From NCBI GenBank assembly GCA_964575225.1, contig CAZNQW010000186.1, positions 1-7,941 of the forward strand: 7,941 nucleotides of DNA, written 5' to 3'. Shown here one piece after another: positions 1 to 7,009 of the stretch. The notes below the pieces were generated by a model. The model was not told the origin of the DNA. It saw only the letters and a program-made list of their open reading frames with translations, and did not search any database. This DNA is from CAZNQW01 sp964575225 (GTDB lineage: Bacteria; Chloroflexota; Anaerolineae; JAAYZQ01). The position numbers were made by a program, and so were the translations under genes. Each line of letters starts with the position of its first letter. The stretch's first letter is position 1.

Positions 1-54
1 CCCGCATGTCCGGTGGTGTGAGAGGGGGCGGTTAGCCGCCGCCCCCTACTCGAT
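1..54 (+). mobile_element. 3' end of a group II intron (part of domain V, all of domain VI)
   Basis: Positions 1-16 match the 3' strand of a domain V hairpin: a GCATGTCCGG core like the canonical CGCAYGUNCGG side of DV. After a short TGTGAGA linker comes a hairpin with an 8-bp stem, GGGGGCGG (24-31) pairing with CCGCCCCC (39-46). The segment ends in CTACTCGAT, the usual bacterial group II intron 3' terminus. The A at 48 would be the branch-point adenosine, seven bases from the predicted intron end at 54, which is the normal distance. The 5' strand of DV, the reverse transcriptase/maturase gene and domains I-IV would lie left of the window, so I cannot tell whether the element is complete. The last bases of DV read GGTGG rather than GGTTC, which would imply a variant catalytic triad on the unseen strand. 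A terminator is the main alternative, but the hairpin has no T-tract. Confidence 0.66.
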
Positions 55-227
55 TGTTAGAGACGCAACCCCGGGTGTGGGCTGGGCTACCAAGTCGCAC
101 CCCGGCCAGCAATTCTCAATTTGACGGTGAAAGGGCCTGACTTGGCTCGGGTGCTCGGGCTAGATCGCTCGATCCGGCGAGAGCCATTGGGGGTCAACGG
201 AGCCATACAGAATTGCTGCACCCCTGC
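55..227. other. Non-coding stretch or 3' exon remnant downstream of the intron
   Basis: No open frame here has a convincing start, ribosome binding site or recognisable product. If the intron call is right, position 55 is the first base of the 3' exon, and this DNA was once continuous with whatever lies left of the intron. It contains small inverted repeats (GATCG/CGATC at 163-174, and GGCTC at 144-148 with GAGCC at 181-185), but none forms a clear terminator or known RNA. I see no tRNA, and no promoter before the one at 228. Confidence 0.4.
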
Positions 228-256
228 TTGCCGCCCTGTCGATTTTGAACTATAAT
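228..256 (+). promoter_or_regulatory. Sigma-70/sigma-A-type promoter for the membrane protein gene
   Basis: The -35 box is TTGCCG at 228-233 (4 of 6 consensus bases). The -10 box is a perfect TATAAT at 251-256, and the spacer is exactly 17 bases. Transcription would start near 263, leaving a leader of about 40 bases that contains AGGGGG at 291-296, eight bases before the ATG at 305. The promoter lies about 170 bases downstream of the predicted intron end, so the gene need not depend on transcription through the intron. Confidence 0.78.
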
Positions 257-304
257 AGACCAGCAGGAACCATAAAAAGATGGTGGTATCAGGGGGCGTA
301 AACC

Positions 305-1426
305 ATGAAGCCAGCAGATCTCCAGGACCGACCGACGTACATTCTCAGTTATCCACGCGCCCTTCGCTTGGCGCGCATGGCCGTGCTCGCCTTGTTGACC
401 GGAAGCGCCCTGATCCACTGGGGACTGGCCTGGGCGCGGTTTCTGGAGCCTGCCATCCACACGGCCGGTCAGGGGGCAGACCTGCTGGACGCCCTATCGG
501 TCCAACCCTTACGGCCCCTGGTGAGCGCCCACGTGAGTCTGGTGCTCGTCGCTTGGGCGCTGGCTTTTGTCTGTGCCTTCCTGCCCGATCTATCGCTGGC
601 CGATAGCGGCTTGGCGGTGCGCACCATCTCGGGTTGGCGGGTGGCCCCCTGGGCGTCCGTCACAGCGGTGCGGTCGGCGACGGTGTCGAACTCGGGTCGG
701 AAGCTGGTCGTGGTGCAGGGAAACTGGACACAATGGGGATTGTCGGCCCGGCTGTTCAGCGCCTGTGTAGGGGCGGGGTTCACGCCGGGTATTCTGCTGA
801 CCTCCGATCTGCGCGACTTTGAACCGTTGTTAGAGCGAATACAGCGTGAGATTTCGCTGGTTGCGCCTCAGGCGCTGTGGGATCAAGAGTTCCCTGCCTT
901 GCCTGCACGCCTGATCCTGAACCCGGCAACTACGTTGGCCGATGTAGCATCGCAAGCCCATCAAGAGGGCTGGCCGATGATCCTGTCGGCGCAGGCCATG
1001 GCGGCGGTAGCAGGCGGGGCGGTGCTGGCCCATCTCCTACTCCTGGCGCTGGTGGGTGGTACCTGGTGGAAGCCACTGATCGTGGTCGGCCTTTGCGGTA
1101 TGGAGTGGCTCATCGGCGCTTTGTACCTGTATGCCCTGCCCGAGATGTTCCCCGGCCGTCTCGAATTTCGCCAGGCCACGATTCTCTATCCCCTGCCCCA
1201 GATCCCCCGCGCCCTGCTTGCCATTCCCATGTCGATGCTGATCGCTGCGGGAATTCCCTTTCTGGGAGCGATGGTAGGCTTGGTGGGGGTTCTGTGGGCC
1301 GTCTTGTTGACGATCCTCCTGATCCAGCAGTGGTTCAGTCTAGAGTCGGTTTTGCCGACCTTGCTGGGCGGTGGATTTCAGGCGATCTTTCTCTTTCTCG
1401 TTTTGGCCATTGTCTTCAGTGGCTGA
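305..1426 (+). CDS. Polytopic membrane protein with an internal PH-like domain, function unknown
   Basis: I do not recognise a named family. The 373-residue product has about seven hydrophobic segments: residues 25-46, 71-93, 229-250, 256-280, 301-322, 322-343 and 350-371. Between the second and third lies a soluble stretch (about 95-225). Its beginning (GLAVRTISGWRVAPWASVTAV, around 102-122, followed by GRKLVVVQG at 131-139) resembles bacterial PH-like domains of the DUF304/YdbT kind, with the pattern 'GL-x-R-x-x-x-GW-R-x-x-W-x-x-(V/I)'. That is a resemblance, not an established match. There is no cleavable signal peptide, so the first segment is probably a membrane anchor. The ATG at 305 is chosen because AGGGGG sits eight bases upstream and a promoter lies at 228-256. 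The gene ends 14 bases before the -35 box of the next promoter, so it is probably monocistronic or loosely coupled to the glycan operon. Possible roles are envelope sensing, lipid handling or membrane scaffolding, but none is shown. Confidence 0.85.
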   Translation: MKPADLQDRPTYILSYPRALRLARMAVLALLTGSALIHWGLAWARFLEPAIHTAGQGADLLDALSVQPLRPLVSAHVSLVLVAWALAFVCAFLPDLSLADSGLAVRTISGWRVAPWASVTAVRSATVSNSGRKLVVVQGNWTQWGLSARLFSACVGAGFTPGILLTSDLRDFEPLLERIQREISLVAPQALWDQEFPALPARLILNPATTLADVASQAHQEGWPMILSAQAMAAVAGGAVLAHLLLLALVGGTWWKPLIVVGLCGMEWLIGALYLYALPEMFPGRLEFRQATILYPLPQIPRALLAIPMSMLIAAGIPFLGAMVGLVGVLWAVLLTILLIQQWFSLESVLPTLLGGGFQAIFLFLVLAIVFSG

Positions 1427-1439
1427 AAGCCGCGCCAAA

Positions 1440-1468
1440 TGGACAGGAACCCCGGCTTGGGCTATAAT
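1440..1468 (+). promoter_or_regulatory. Strong promoter of the peptidase-galE-glycosyltransferase operon
   Basis: The -35 box is TGGACA at 1440-1445 (5 of 6 consensus bases) and the -10 box is a perfect TATAAT at 1463-1468, with a 17-base spacer. It is the best promoter in the window. The expected transcription start near 1475 decides the start codon of the next gene: an in-frame ATG at 1439 overlaps the -35 box and would not be on the transcript, while the ATG at 1526 has a good ribosome binding site. I see no comparable promoter before galE or either glycosyltransferase gene, so this one probably serves all four. Confidence 0.83.
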
Positions 1469-1525
1469 CACATCGGCCGGGCCCAGTCCGACCACAGACC
1501 TTGGCGCACCCCATGGAGGGAAATC

Positions 1526-3556
1526 ATGATCGAGCTCCGAAGGACGTTTGAGCACATCTGGCAAACCTATTCGGGCGAGGCAGCGTGGCAGGCCGTCGCC
1601 GATCTTAGCCGCTTTCATCGCATCCAGGCCAGCCCTGGCTATCGCCAGGCCGCCCAGTGGATCCATCAGCGCCTGGTTCGCGACGGACTACAGGCTCAAA
1701 TCCATTCCTACCCTGCCGATACCGGCACCCAGTTCTGGGGCTATCCCAGCTTTCAGGAATGGCACGGCGAGGATGCCCGTTTGACACTGATCGAGCCAGA
1801 GCAAGGGGGATTGCCCCTGGCCGATTTTCGCGCCTGCCCCATCTCGCTGATCCAGCGCAGCGCCTCCTTTGACGGCGAGGCAGAGGTGGTGGCGCTGGAA
1901 ACCGGAGAAAACGAAGGCGATTACGAGGGGTTGGACGTGGAAGGCAAGATCGTCCTGACCCAGGGCGACGTGCGGCGGGTTTGGGAGTTGGCAGTCAAGG
2001 AACGGGGTGCGGTCGGTATCCTGTTCGACGGCATGCGTGTCGTCGAACCTGTGCGCCCCAAGGGCGACCTGATGGACGTTCGCCAGTACACCTCCTTTTG
2101 GTGGCGGGCGGGCGAGGAGGCCTGCTTTGGCTTTGTCCTCACGCCGCGGCAGGGCCAGATGCTGCGCGACCTCCTCAAACAGGGCGAGGGCCCGGTGCGG
2201 GTCCGCGCGCACGTCGACGCCCGCCTGTACGACGGCGCCCTCGAAGTGGTCACCGGAACGATCCCCGGCGACAGCGACCAAGAGATCCTGGTCGTAGCCC
2301 ATTTGTGCCACCCCCAGCCCTCGGCCAACGACAACGCATCGGGCGCAGCAGCCGCTCTGGAAGCCGCCCGGACGCTCCAGGCGCTGATCGCCCAGGGCAC
2401 CCTGCCACGCCCACAGCGCACCATTCGCTTTTTATGGGTGCCCGAGGTGACAGGGACCTACGCCTATCTGGCAGAGCGGGAGATGGACCTGGGCCGTTTT
2501 GTGGCAGGCGTCAACCTGGACATGGTGGGGGAGGATCAGGATCAAACGGGCAGCGTGTGGCTGATCGAGCGACCCTCCGATGCCGCAGCCTCTTTTGCGC
2601 CCGAGCTGCTGGCGAGGCTTCGAGAGGAACTCCTCGACCTGAAGGGGATGGTGGGCGTCTCGACGACTCATGCCGGCAACGGCGGCTACCCTCTTTATCG
2701 ACAGGCCGAATCGCCCTTTTCGGGCGGCAGTGACCATTATGTCCTGTCGGACCCCACCGTGGGGGTGCCCACGCCGATGCTCATCCAGTGGCCCGACCGC
2801 TTTTATCACACAGCCGCCGACACGCCCAATCGGACCGATCCCCGCAGCCTGGCCCGATCGGGCGCTCTGGCCGCCATGTACGCCTATTGGCTGTCGGCCG
2901 CCGGGGTGCAGGATGCGGCCTGGCTGGGGCACGAGATGGTAGCTCGCTTCAAGGTGGCCCTGGTGAAAGCCACTCACAGCGTCACGGCCCAGGCCACCGG
3001 GCTTCAAGATGCTCCCTCGCTGGCAAATGCGGTCCGAGACCTGGATCGGAGACTGGCCTACCTTCTGGACCGCCAAAAGGCAGCGCTGGGCACCCTCAAG
3101 AGGCTGGAACCCCATGGCTGTTCGGTGGAGGTCCTACAGGAAGAGGTGGCGCGGGTGGCCAACCGAGAGCTGGGTTGGGGTAAAGCGACCCTCGACGCCC
3201 ATGCGGCGACATGGGGGCTGGAGGGACTGCCGGAACCGGCGCCCGACACCCTTTCGGAAGAGGAGCAGGAAGCCGGTCGGCTGGTGCCGGTGCGCAAGGT
3301 CCGCGGCCCCATCCCCATCGGTGCTCACCTCGAAAAGCTAGGAGAGGGGGAGCGCGAGGCCTGGCGCCAGATGCTCAAGGCGCGTTCCGCCATGGCGGCG
3401 CACACGATGTTGGATCTGGCCCTGTATTGGGCCGACGGCCAACGTTCGCTACTGGAAATTGCAGATCTGGTCGAGTTGGAAAGCGGGCAGCGGGATATCG
3501 AGTTATTGGTAGCTTGCGTTCGCCTGCTACAAAAGTTGGGGTTTGTGGAGCTGTAA
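1526..3556 (+). CDS. M28/DUF4910-like aminopeptidase-fold protein with C-terminal helical extension
   Basis: The 676-residue product is a predicted co-catalytic zinc peptidase-like protein. A PA-type insert (about 115-240) interrupts the N-terminal part, as in several M28 peptidases. The metal-site motifs are in order. They are H259 in VVAHLCHP, D269 in ANDNASG (bridging Asp), E307 in VPEVTGT (catalytic or ligand Glu region), D332 in NLDMVGED, SGGSDH at 399-404, and H428 in FYHTAAD. M28 enzymes usually have two adjacent Glu residues at the third site; here only E307 is present and the next residue is Val. Residues about 470-676 form a mostly helical extension, ending in a winged-helix-like segment (about 625-676). 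There is no signal peptide, so it should act in the cytoplasm. The ATG at 1526 follows GGAGGG (1515-1520) by five bases and lies inside the transcript predicted from the promoter at 1440-1468. It is the first gene of a glycan operon, with galE 30 bases downstream. Peptidase activity is plausible. A role in processing an amino-acid- or peptide-modified glycan or its protein carrier is inference from context. Confidence 0.86.
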   Translation: MIELRRTFEHIWQTYSGEAAWQAVADLSRFHRIQASPGYRQAAQWIHQRLVRDGLQAQIHSYPADTGTQFWGYPSFQEWHGEDARLTLIEPEQGGLPLADFRACPISLIQRSASFDGEAEVVALETGENEGDYEGLDVEGKIVLTQGDVRRVWELAVKERGAVGILFDGMRVVEPVRPKGDLMDVRQYTSFWWRAGEEACFGFVLTPRQGQMLRDLLKQGEGPVRVRAHVDARLYDGALEVVTGTIPGDSDQEILVVAHLCHPQPSANDNASGAAAALEAARTLQALIAQGTLPRPQRTIRFLWVPEVTGTYAYLAEREMDLGRFVAGVNLDMVGEDQDQTGSVWLIERPSDAAASFAPELLARLREELLDLKGMVGVSTTHAGNGGYPLYRQAESPFSGGSDHYVLSDPTVGVPTPMLIQWPDRFYHTAADTPNRTDPRSLARSGALAAMYAYWLSAAGVQDAAWLGHEMVARFKVALVKATHSVTAQATGLQDAPSLANAVRDLDRRLAYLLDRQKAALGTLKRLEPHGCSVEVLQEEVARVANRELGWGKATLDAHAATWGLEGLPEPAPDTLSEEEQEAGRLVPVRKVRGPIPIGAHLEKLGEGEREAWRQMLKARSAMAAHTMLDLALYWADGQRSLLEIADLVELESGQRDIELLVACVRLLQKLGFVEL

Positions 3557-3586
3557 CCCCGTTTTCATCGAACCTGGAGGTTGGGC

Positions 3587-4576
3587 ATGAAGATTCTGGT
3601 AACCGGCGGGGCAGGCTATATCGGCAGCGTGGTGACCGAAGAGCTGATCGGCGAGGGCGAGCAGGTGACGGTGTTCGATAACCTGTCGCAGGGCCACCGG
3701 GCAGCCGTTCACCCCGAGGCCGCGTTCGTCCGGGGCGATCTGGCCGATGCGACCGCCCTGGACGACTTGATGAGCCAGGGCTCCTTTGACGCCGTCATGC
3801 ACTTTGCATCCTACAGTTTGGTCGGGGAATCGGTTCAGAAGCCGCTCAAGTATATTGGTGACAATGTGACCAACGGCCTGAACCTGTTGCGGGCGATGGT
3901 GAACCATGGCGTGGGCAAGTTCATCCTTTCCTCCACGGCCAACCTCTTCGATCAACCGACCCGGATCCCCATCGACGAGACAGAACAGCTTATACCCGGC
4001 AGCCCCTACGGCGAGTCCAAGTTCATCCTGGAGCGGATGTTGTACTGGTTGGACCGGCTCCATGGCCTGCGCTTTGCCGCCCTGCGCTATTTCAACGCGG
4101 CAGGAGCCACCGCCGATCGGGGCGAGGATCACGATCCAGAGACCCACCTCATCCCGCTGGTGCTCCAAGTGGCGTTGGGCCAGCGAGACCAGATTTCGGT
4201 CTTTGGCAGCGATTACGAAACTCGTGACGGCACCTGCGTGCGCGACTATATCCACGTGGCGGACCTGGCCCAGGCGCACATCCTGGCGTTGCGCGCGTTG
4301 GACGAGGGCAGCCGTACTTACAACCTGGGCAACGGGCAGGGCTACACCGTCCGCGAGGTGATCCAAACGGCGCGGGAGGTAACGGGCCACCCCATCCCCG
4401 CCGCGGACGCCCCGCGGCGACCCGGCGACCCGGCGGAACTGGTGGCGGGCTCGGCCAAGATCCGGCGTGAACTGGGCTGGCAGCCGCGCTACGCCGACCT
4501 GCGCGACATTGTCCAAAGCGCCTGGGATTGGCACCGGCTTCACCCCCACGGGTACGTCGACAAGAGGGAAGGATAG
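3587..4576 (+). CDS. galE: UDP-glucose 4-epimerase (GalE family)
   Basis: This 329-residue short-chain dehydrogenase/reductase should interconvert UDP-glucose and UDP-galactose in the cytoplasm, using tightly bound NAD+. Its length fits GalE (about 330). The Rossmann glycine motif GGAGYIG is at 7-13, and D31 is the likely NAD-ribose-binding acid. The catalytic Ser/Thr is in SSTA (115-118), and the YxxxK pair is Y141 and K145 in SPYGESK. RYFNAAGA (167-174), VRDYIHVADLA (218-228), NLGNGQGYTV (246-255) and RRPGDPAEL (277-285) are classic GalE signatures. After the catalytic loop, NLFDQP replaces the common AVYGxP, a mild variant. The ATG at 3587 is chosen because GGAGG (3576-3580) lies six bases upstream; an in-frame TTG two codons earlier would be too close. 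Some family members prefer UDP-GlcNAc or related sugars, so the exact substrate is open, but the reaction type is secure. It sits between the peptidase and glycosyltransferase genes, supplying a nucleotide sugar. Confidence 0.95.
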   Translation: MKILVTGGAGYIGSVVTEELIGEGEQVTVFDNLSQGHRAAVHPEAAFVRGDLADATALDDLMSQGSFDAVMHFASYSLVGESVQKPLKYIGDNVTNGLNLLRAMVNHGVGKFILSSTANLFDQPTRIPIDETEQLIPGSPYGESKFILERMLYWLDRLHGLRFAALRYFNAAGATADRGEDHDPETHLIPLVLQVALGQRDQISVFGSDYETRDGTCVRDYIHVADLAQAHILALRALDEGSRTYNLGNGQGYTVREVIQTAREVTGHPIPAADAPRRPGDPAELVAGSAKIRRELGWQPRYADLRDIVQSAWDWHRLHPHGYVDKREG

Positions 4577-4583
4577 CAGCGGC

Positions 4584-5723
4584 GTGCGCATTGCCATCAA
4601 TGCCTGGTTTCTCAACCGCCCCGGAACCGGCAGCGGGCAGTACTTGCACAACCTGCTGCGGGAGATGCCGGCTGCCGCGCCCGATCTGAACCTGCTGTTG
4701 GTGGCGCCCGAGGACCGGTTTGGTGAAACCTCCTTGGGGCCGCAGATCGAGCTGTGGCCTATACCCTCCCAGAGGGGACAGAGCGCCCTGGGCAAGGTCT
4801 GGTTCGAGCAGGTGGAATTCCCCCGTATTTGCCGTCGTTGGCAGGCCGATCTGGCCCACGTGCCCTATTGGGGGTCGCCGCTGTGGCCCTCCATTCGCAC
4901 CATCGTGACCATCCACGACCTGATTCCTCTGCTGTTGCCCGCCTATCGAGGGGGGCCGGCGGTGCGGATCTACACCCGGCTTGTGTCTGCTTCGGCGCGG
5001 CGAGCGGCAGCCGTACTCACCGACTCACAGGCGTCCAAGCGCGATATTGAGGCCCACCTTCGCCTGCCATCCGAGCAAGTCGAGTGCGCATACCTGGGGG
5101 TGGGCAGCCAGTTCCATCCGCAGCCCTCCGCCGACGATGAATCGATCCGGCGCCGATACCACCTGCCCCCGCGGTACGTGCTCTATCTGGCAGGGCACGA
5201 CCTACGCAAGAACGTGGCCGGCCTGGTGGAGGCCTTTGCCACAGTAGCCAGGGCCGACGACGATGTGACACTGGTCATTGGTGGGAGTCTCCCTGAAAAG
5301 GCCGACCCCTTGTTCTACGATCCCCGGCCCCTGGTCTCGGCCCTGGGATTGGAGTCGGTTGTCCAATTCCCCGGCTGGGTGGATGAGGCGCACAAGCCCG
5401 CCTTGCTGCGGGGGGCCGCCTGTGCCGTCTTTGCCTCGCGCTACGAGGGGTTCGGGTTGCCGGTGCTCGAGGCGCTGGGGTGCGGCACGCCGGTGGTTGC
5501 CTCGAATGCCAGCTCTCTACCCGAGCTTCTGGGCGATGCCGGCTTTGCCGTCGATCCCGACGATGTGGATGGACTGGCAGGGGCGATGCTCGCCTGCCTG
5601 GTGGACGACGGACTGGCAGCCGAACTGCGCCGCCGGGGCCCCTTGCAGGCGGCGCGCTTTGATTGGGGCCAGACGGCGTGCCAAACCCTGGACGCCTACC
5701 GGCGGGTGCTGGCCTCGGCGTAA
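4584..5723 (+). CDS. GT4-family glycosyltransferase (first of two)
   Basis: The 379-residue product is a GT-B fold, retaining glycosyltransferase of the GT4 type (Glycos_transf_1 C-terminal domain). The N-terminal acceptor domain begins with RIAINAWFLNRPGTGSGQY and contains VTIHDLIPLLLP (108-119) and TDSQASKRDI (146-155), typical of mannosyl- or glucosyltransferase-like members. The C-terminal donor domain has YLAGHDLRKNV (201-211), FPGWVDE (262-268) and the E-x7-E signature at E288 and E296 (EGFGLPVLE), followed by GCGTPVVASNASSLPE. The donor sugar cannot be read from sequence. The GTG at 4584 is preferred: a longer frame opens at 4467 but would overlap galE deeply, whereas GTG lies seven bases after the galE stop, with AAGGA at 4569-4573 ahead of it. 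The seven-base gap suggests translational coupling to galE. The acceptor could be a surface polysaccharide, a lipid-linked intermediate or a glycolipid. There is no signal peptide or clear membrane segment, so action at the cytoplasmic membrane face is likely. Confidence 0.93.
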   Translation: MRIAINAWFLNRPGTGSGQYLHNLLREMPAAAPDLNLLLVAPEDRFGETSLGPQIELWPIPSQRGQSALGKVWFEQVEFPRICRRWQADLAHVPYWGSPLWPSIRTIVTIHDLIPLLLPAYRGGPAVRIYTRLVSASARRAAAVLTDSQASKRDIEAHLRLPSEQVECAYLGVGSQFHPQPSADDESIRRRYHLPPRYVLYLAGHDLRKNVAGLVEAFATVARADDDVTLVIGGSLPEKADPLFYDPRPLVSALGLESVVQFPGWVDEAHKPALLRGAACAVFASRYEGFGLPVLEALGCGTPVVASNASSLPELLGDAGFAVDPDDVDGLAGAMLACLVDDGLAAELRRRGPLQAARFDWGQTACQTLDAYRRVLASA

Positions 5724-5745
5724 CGCCGGGCAAGGATAGGAACCA

Positions 5746-6846
5746 ATGCGGATTCTGATGCTTTCCAAAGCCTGCGTCGTGGGCATCTATCAGAAGAAAC
5801 TGGAGGAGCTGGCCCGCCTGCCCGGCGTCGAATTGACGGTCGTCGTGCCCCCCTGCTGGAAGGACGAGCGCGGCGTTCTGGAACTGGAGCGGCAGTATAC
5901 CGAGGGGTACGAGTTGGTGGTGGAGCGCATGGTCCTCAATGGACAGTTTCACCTCCATTTTTACCCGGGCTTGGGCAAACAGATAAAACGGGTGCAGCCC
6001 GACCTGGTCCACATCGACGAAGAGCCCTACAATCTGGCCACAGCCCACGCCCTGTGGCTGGCACGGCGATCGGGGGCCAAGGCCCTCTTTTTCTCCTGGC
6101 AGAATTTGGAGCGACGGTACCCGGTGCCCTTTCGCTGGTTGGAGAGCTGGGTGCTGAGCCATTCCGACGCAGCCATCGTCGGCAACCAAGATTCGTCGCG
6201 CGTGTGGCGGGCCAAAGGGTATCGAGGGCCCATCTCGGTCATTCCCCAGTTTGGCGTCGATCCCGAGATCTTTTATCCCCAACGCAAGCCCGAAGGGCGG
6301 GGGTTTGTGATCGGCTACGTCGGCCGGATGGTGGAGGAAAAGGGGGCCGACCTCTTGCTCGATGCGCTGGCCGGGCTGGGAGGCCTGTGGCGGGCGTATC
6401 TCTTGGGGAGTGGCCCGGAACGGGAACGGCTGCAGAGCCAAGCCGTGCGTCTGGGGCTGGAAGGGCGCGTCTCATTCGATGCCCCCATTCCGTCGATCCA
6501 AATGCCGGCCTACTATGGGCAGTTGGATGTACTGGTGGTCCCCTCGCGGACACGCCCCAATTGGAAAGAGCAGTTTGGGCGGGTGCTGGTGGAGGCCATG
6601 GCCTGCGGCGTGCCCGTGGTGGGGGCAGACAGTGGCGAGATCCCCCACGTCATCGGCGACGCCGGGTTGATCTTTCCCGAGGGCGATGTCCACGCGCTGC
6701 AAGGGCGCCTGGAGCAGTTAATGAAAGACCCGGCGCTGCGGGCCGACCGGGCGCGGCGCGGTCGGGAGCGGGTTTTGGCCCACTACACCCAGGCCCAAAT
6801 TGCCGCCCAGACCTATCAGGTCTATCAGGAGATCCTGAAATCATAA
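5746..6846 (+). CDS. GT4-family glycosyltransferase (second of two)
   Basis: The 366-residue product is a second retaining GT-B enzyme, clearly different from the one before it. The N-terminal half starts MRILMLSKAC and has DLVHIDEEPYNLAT (86-99), an acidic stretch often seen at this point in GT4 enzymes. The donor domain contains IGYVGRMVEEKGADLLLDAL (189-208), LLGSGPE (219-225) and FGRVLVEAMACGVPVV (277-292). The E-x7-E pair is E275 and E283, in the context NWKEQFGRVLVE. SGEIPHVIGDAGLIF follows. ATG at 5746 begins 22 bases after the previous stop, with AAGGATAGG (5732-5740) upstream. It is the last gene of the operon. Two unlike GT4 enzymes plus GalE suggest sequential addition of at least two sugars to a surface or lipid acceptor. 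Neither donor nor acceptor is visible from sequence, and it has no membrane segments. Confidence 0.93.
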   Translation: MRILMLSKACVVGIYQKKLEELARLPGVELTVVVPPCWKDERGVLELERQYTEGYELVVERMVLNGQFHLHFYPGLGKQIKRVQPDLVHIDEEPYNLATAHALWLARRSGAKALFFSWQNLERRYPVPFRWLESWVLSHSDAAIVGNQDSSRVWRAKGYRGPISVIPQFGVDPEIFYPQRKPEGRGFVIGYVGRMVEEKGADLLLDALAGLGGLWRAYLLGSGPERERLQSQAVRLGLEGRVSFDAPIPSIQMPAYYGQLDVLVVPSRTRPNWKEQFGRVLVEAMACGVPVVGADSGEIPHVIGDAGLIFPEGDVHALQGRLEQLMKDPALRADRARRGRERVLAHYTQAQIAAQTYQVYQEILKS

Positions 6847-6874
6847 GGGGTGACTCGCACAATGCTCCGCGCCC

Positions 6875-6896
6875 CGTCTCGGGGATGCCCGAGGCG
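6875..6896 (+). terminator. GC-rich hairpin after the glycosyltransferase operon, possible terminator
   Basis: A 9-bp stem (6875-6883 with 6888-6896, including one G-T pair) closes on a four-base GATG loop, 28 bases after the last operon stop. It is the strongest hairpin in this gap; a second, 5-bp one (GGGCG/CGCCC, 6929-6941) lies downstream. No T-run follows, so it does not meet the classic intrinsic-terminator rule. It may be a weak or U-less terminator or a 3'-end-stabilising structure. Confidence 0.4.
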
Positions 6897-7009
6897 CGAA
6901 TCATCCGGTTCGACGCCCCCGTGGAACAGGGCGATTCGCCCACAAAGAGGGCTGGGACAACGCTTTGACGTGCTCCCCCCACACCTGCACTACCCCAAGC
7001 GTTCCATTC

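Noticed and set aside
24..46. Rho-independent terminator call for the GC-rich hairpin at the left edge
   Set aside because: There is no T-tract, and the flanking GCATGTCCGG and CTACTCGAT elements fit group II intron domains V and VI better.
87..206. 39-codon minus-strand ORF in the non-coding stretch after the intron
   Set aside because: It has an ATG (206-204) and a stop, but no convincing ribosome binding site or recognisable product, and chance ORFs of this size are expected in GC-rich DNA.
1419..1433. Short hairpin over the stop codon of the membrane protein gene as a terminator
   Set aside because: The stem is only six pairs with a G-T wobble and a three-base loop, with no T-run; too weak to call.
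1439..1525. 29-residue N-terminal extension of the peptidase starting at ATG 1439
   Set aside because: This ATG overlaps the -35 box of the promoter and lies upstream of the predicted transcription start; ATG 1526 has a proper Shine-Dalgarno sequence.
4467..4583. 39-residue extension of the first glycosyltransferase starting inside galE
   Set aside because: It would overlap galE by 110 bases in another frame, its residues look unlike a GT4 N-terminus, and the conserved RIAINAW start follows directly after GTG 4584.
3527..4795. Long 422-codon minus-strand ORF opposite galE
   Set aside because: It is a mirror of GC-rich codon usage in galE, has no family motifs, and overlaps a well-supported gene.
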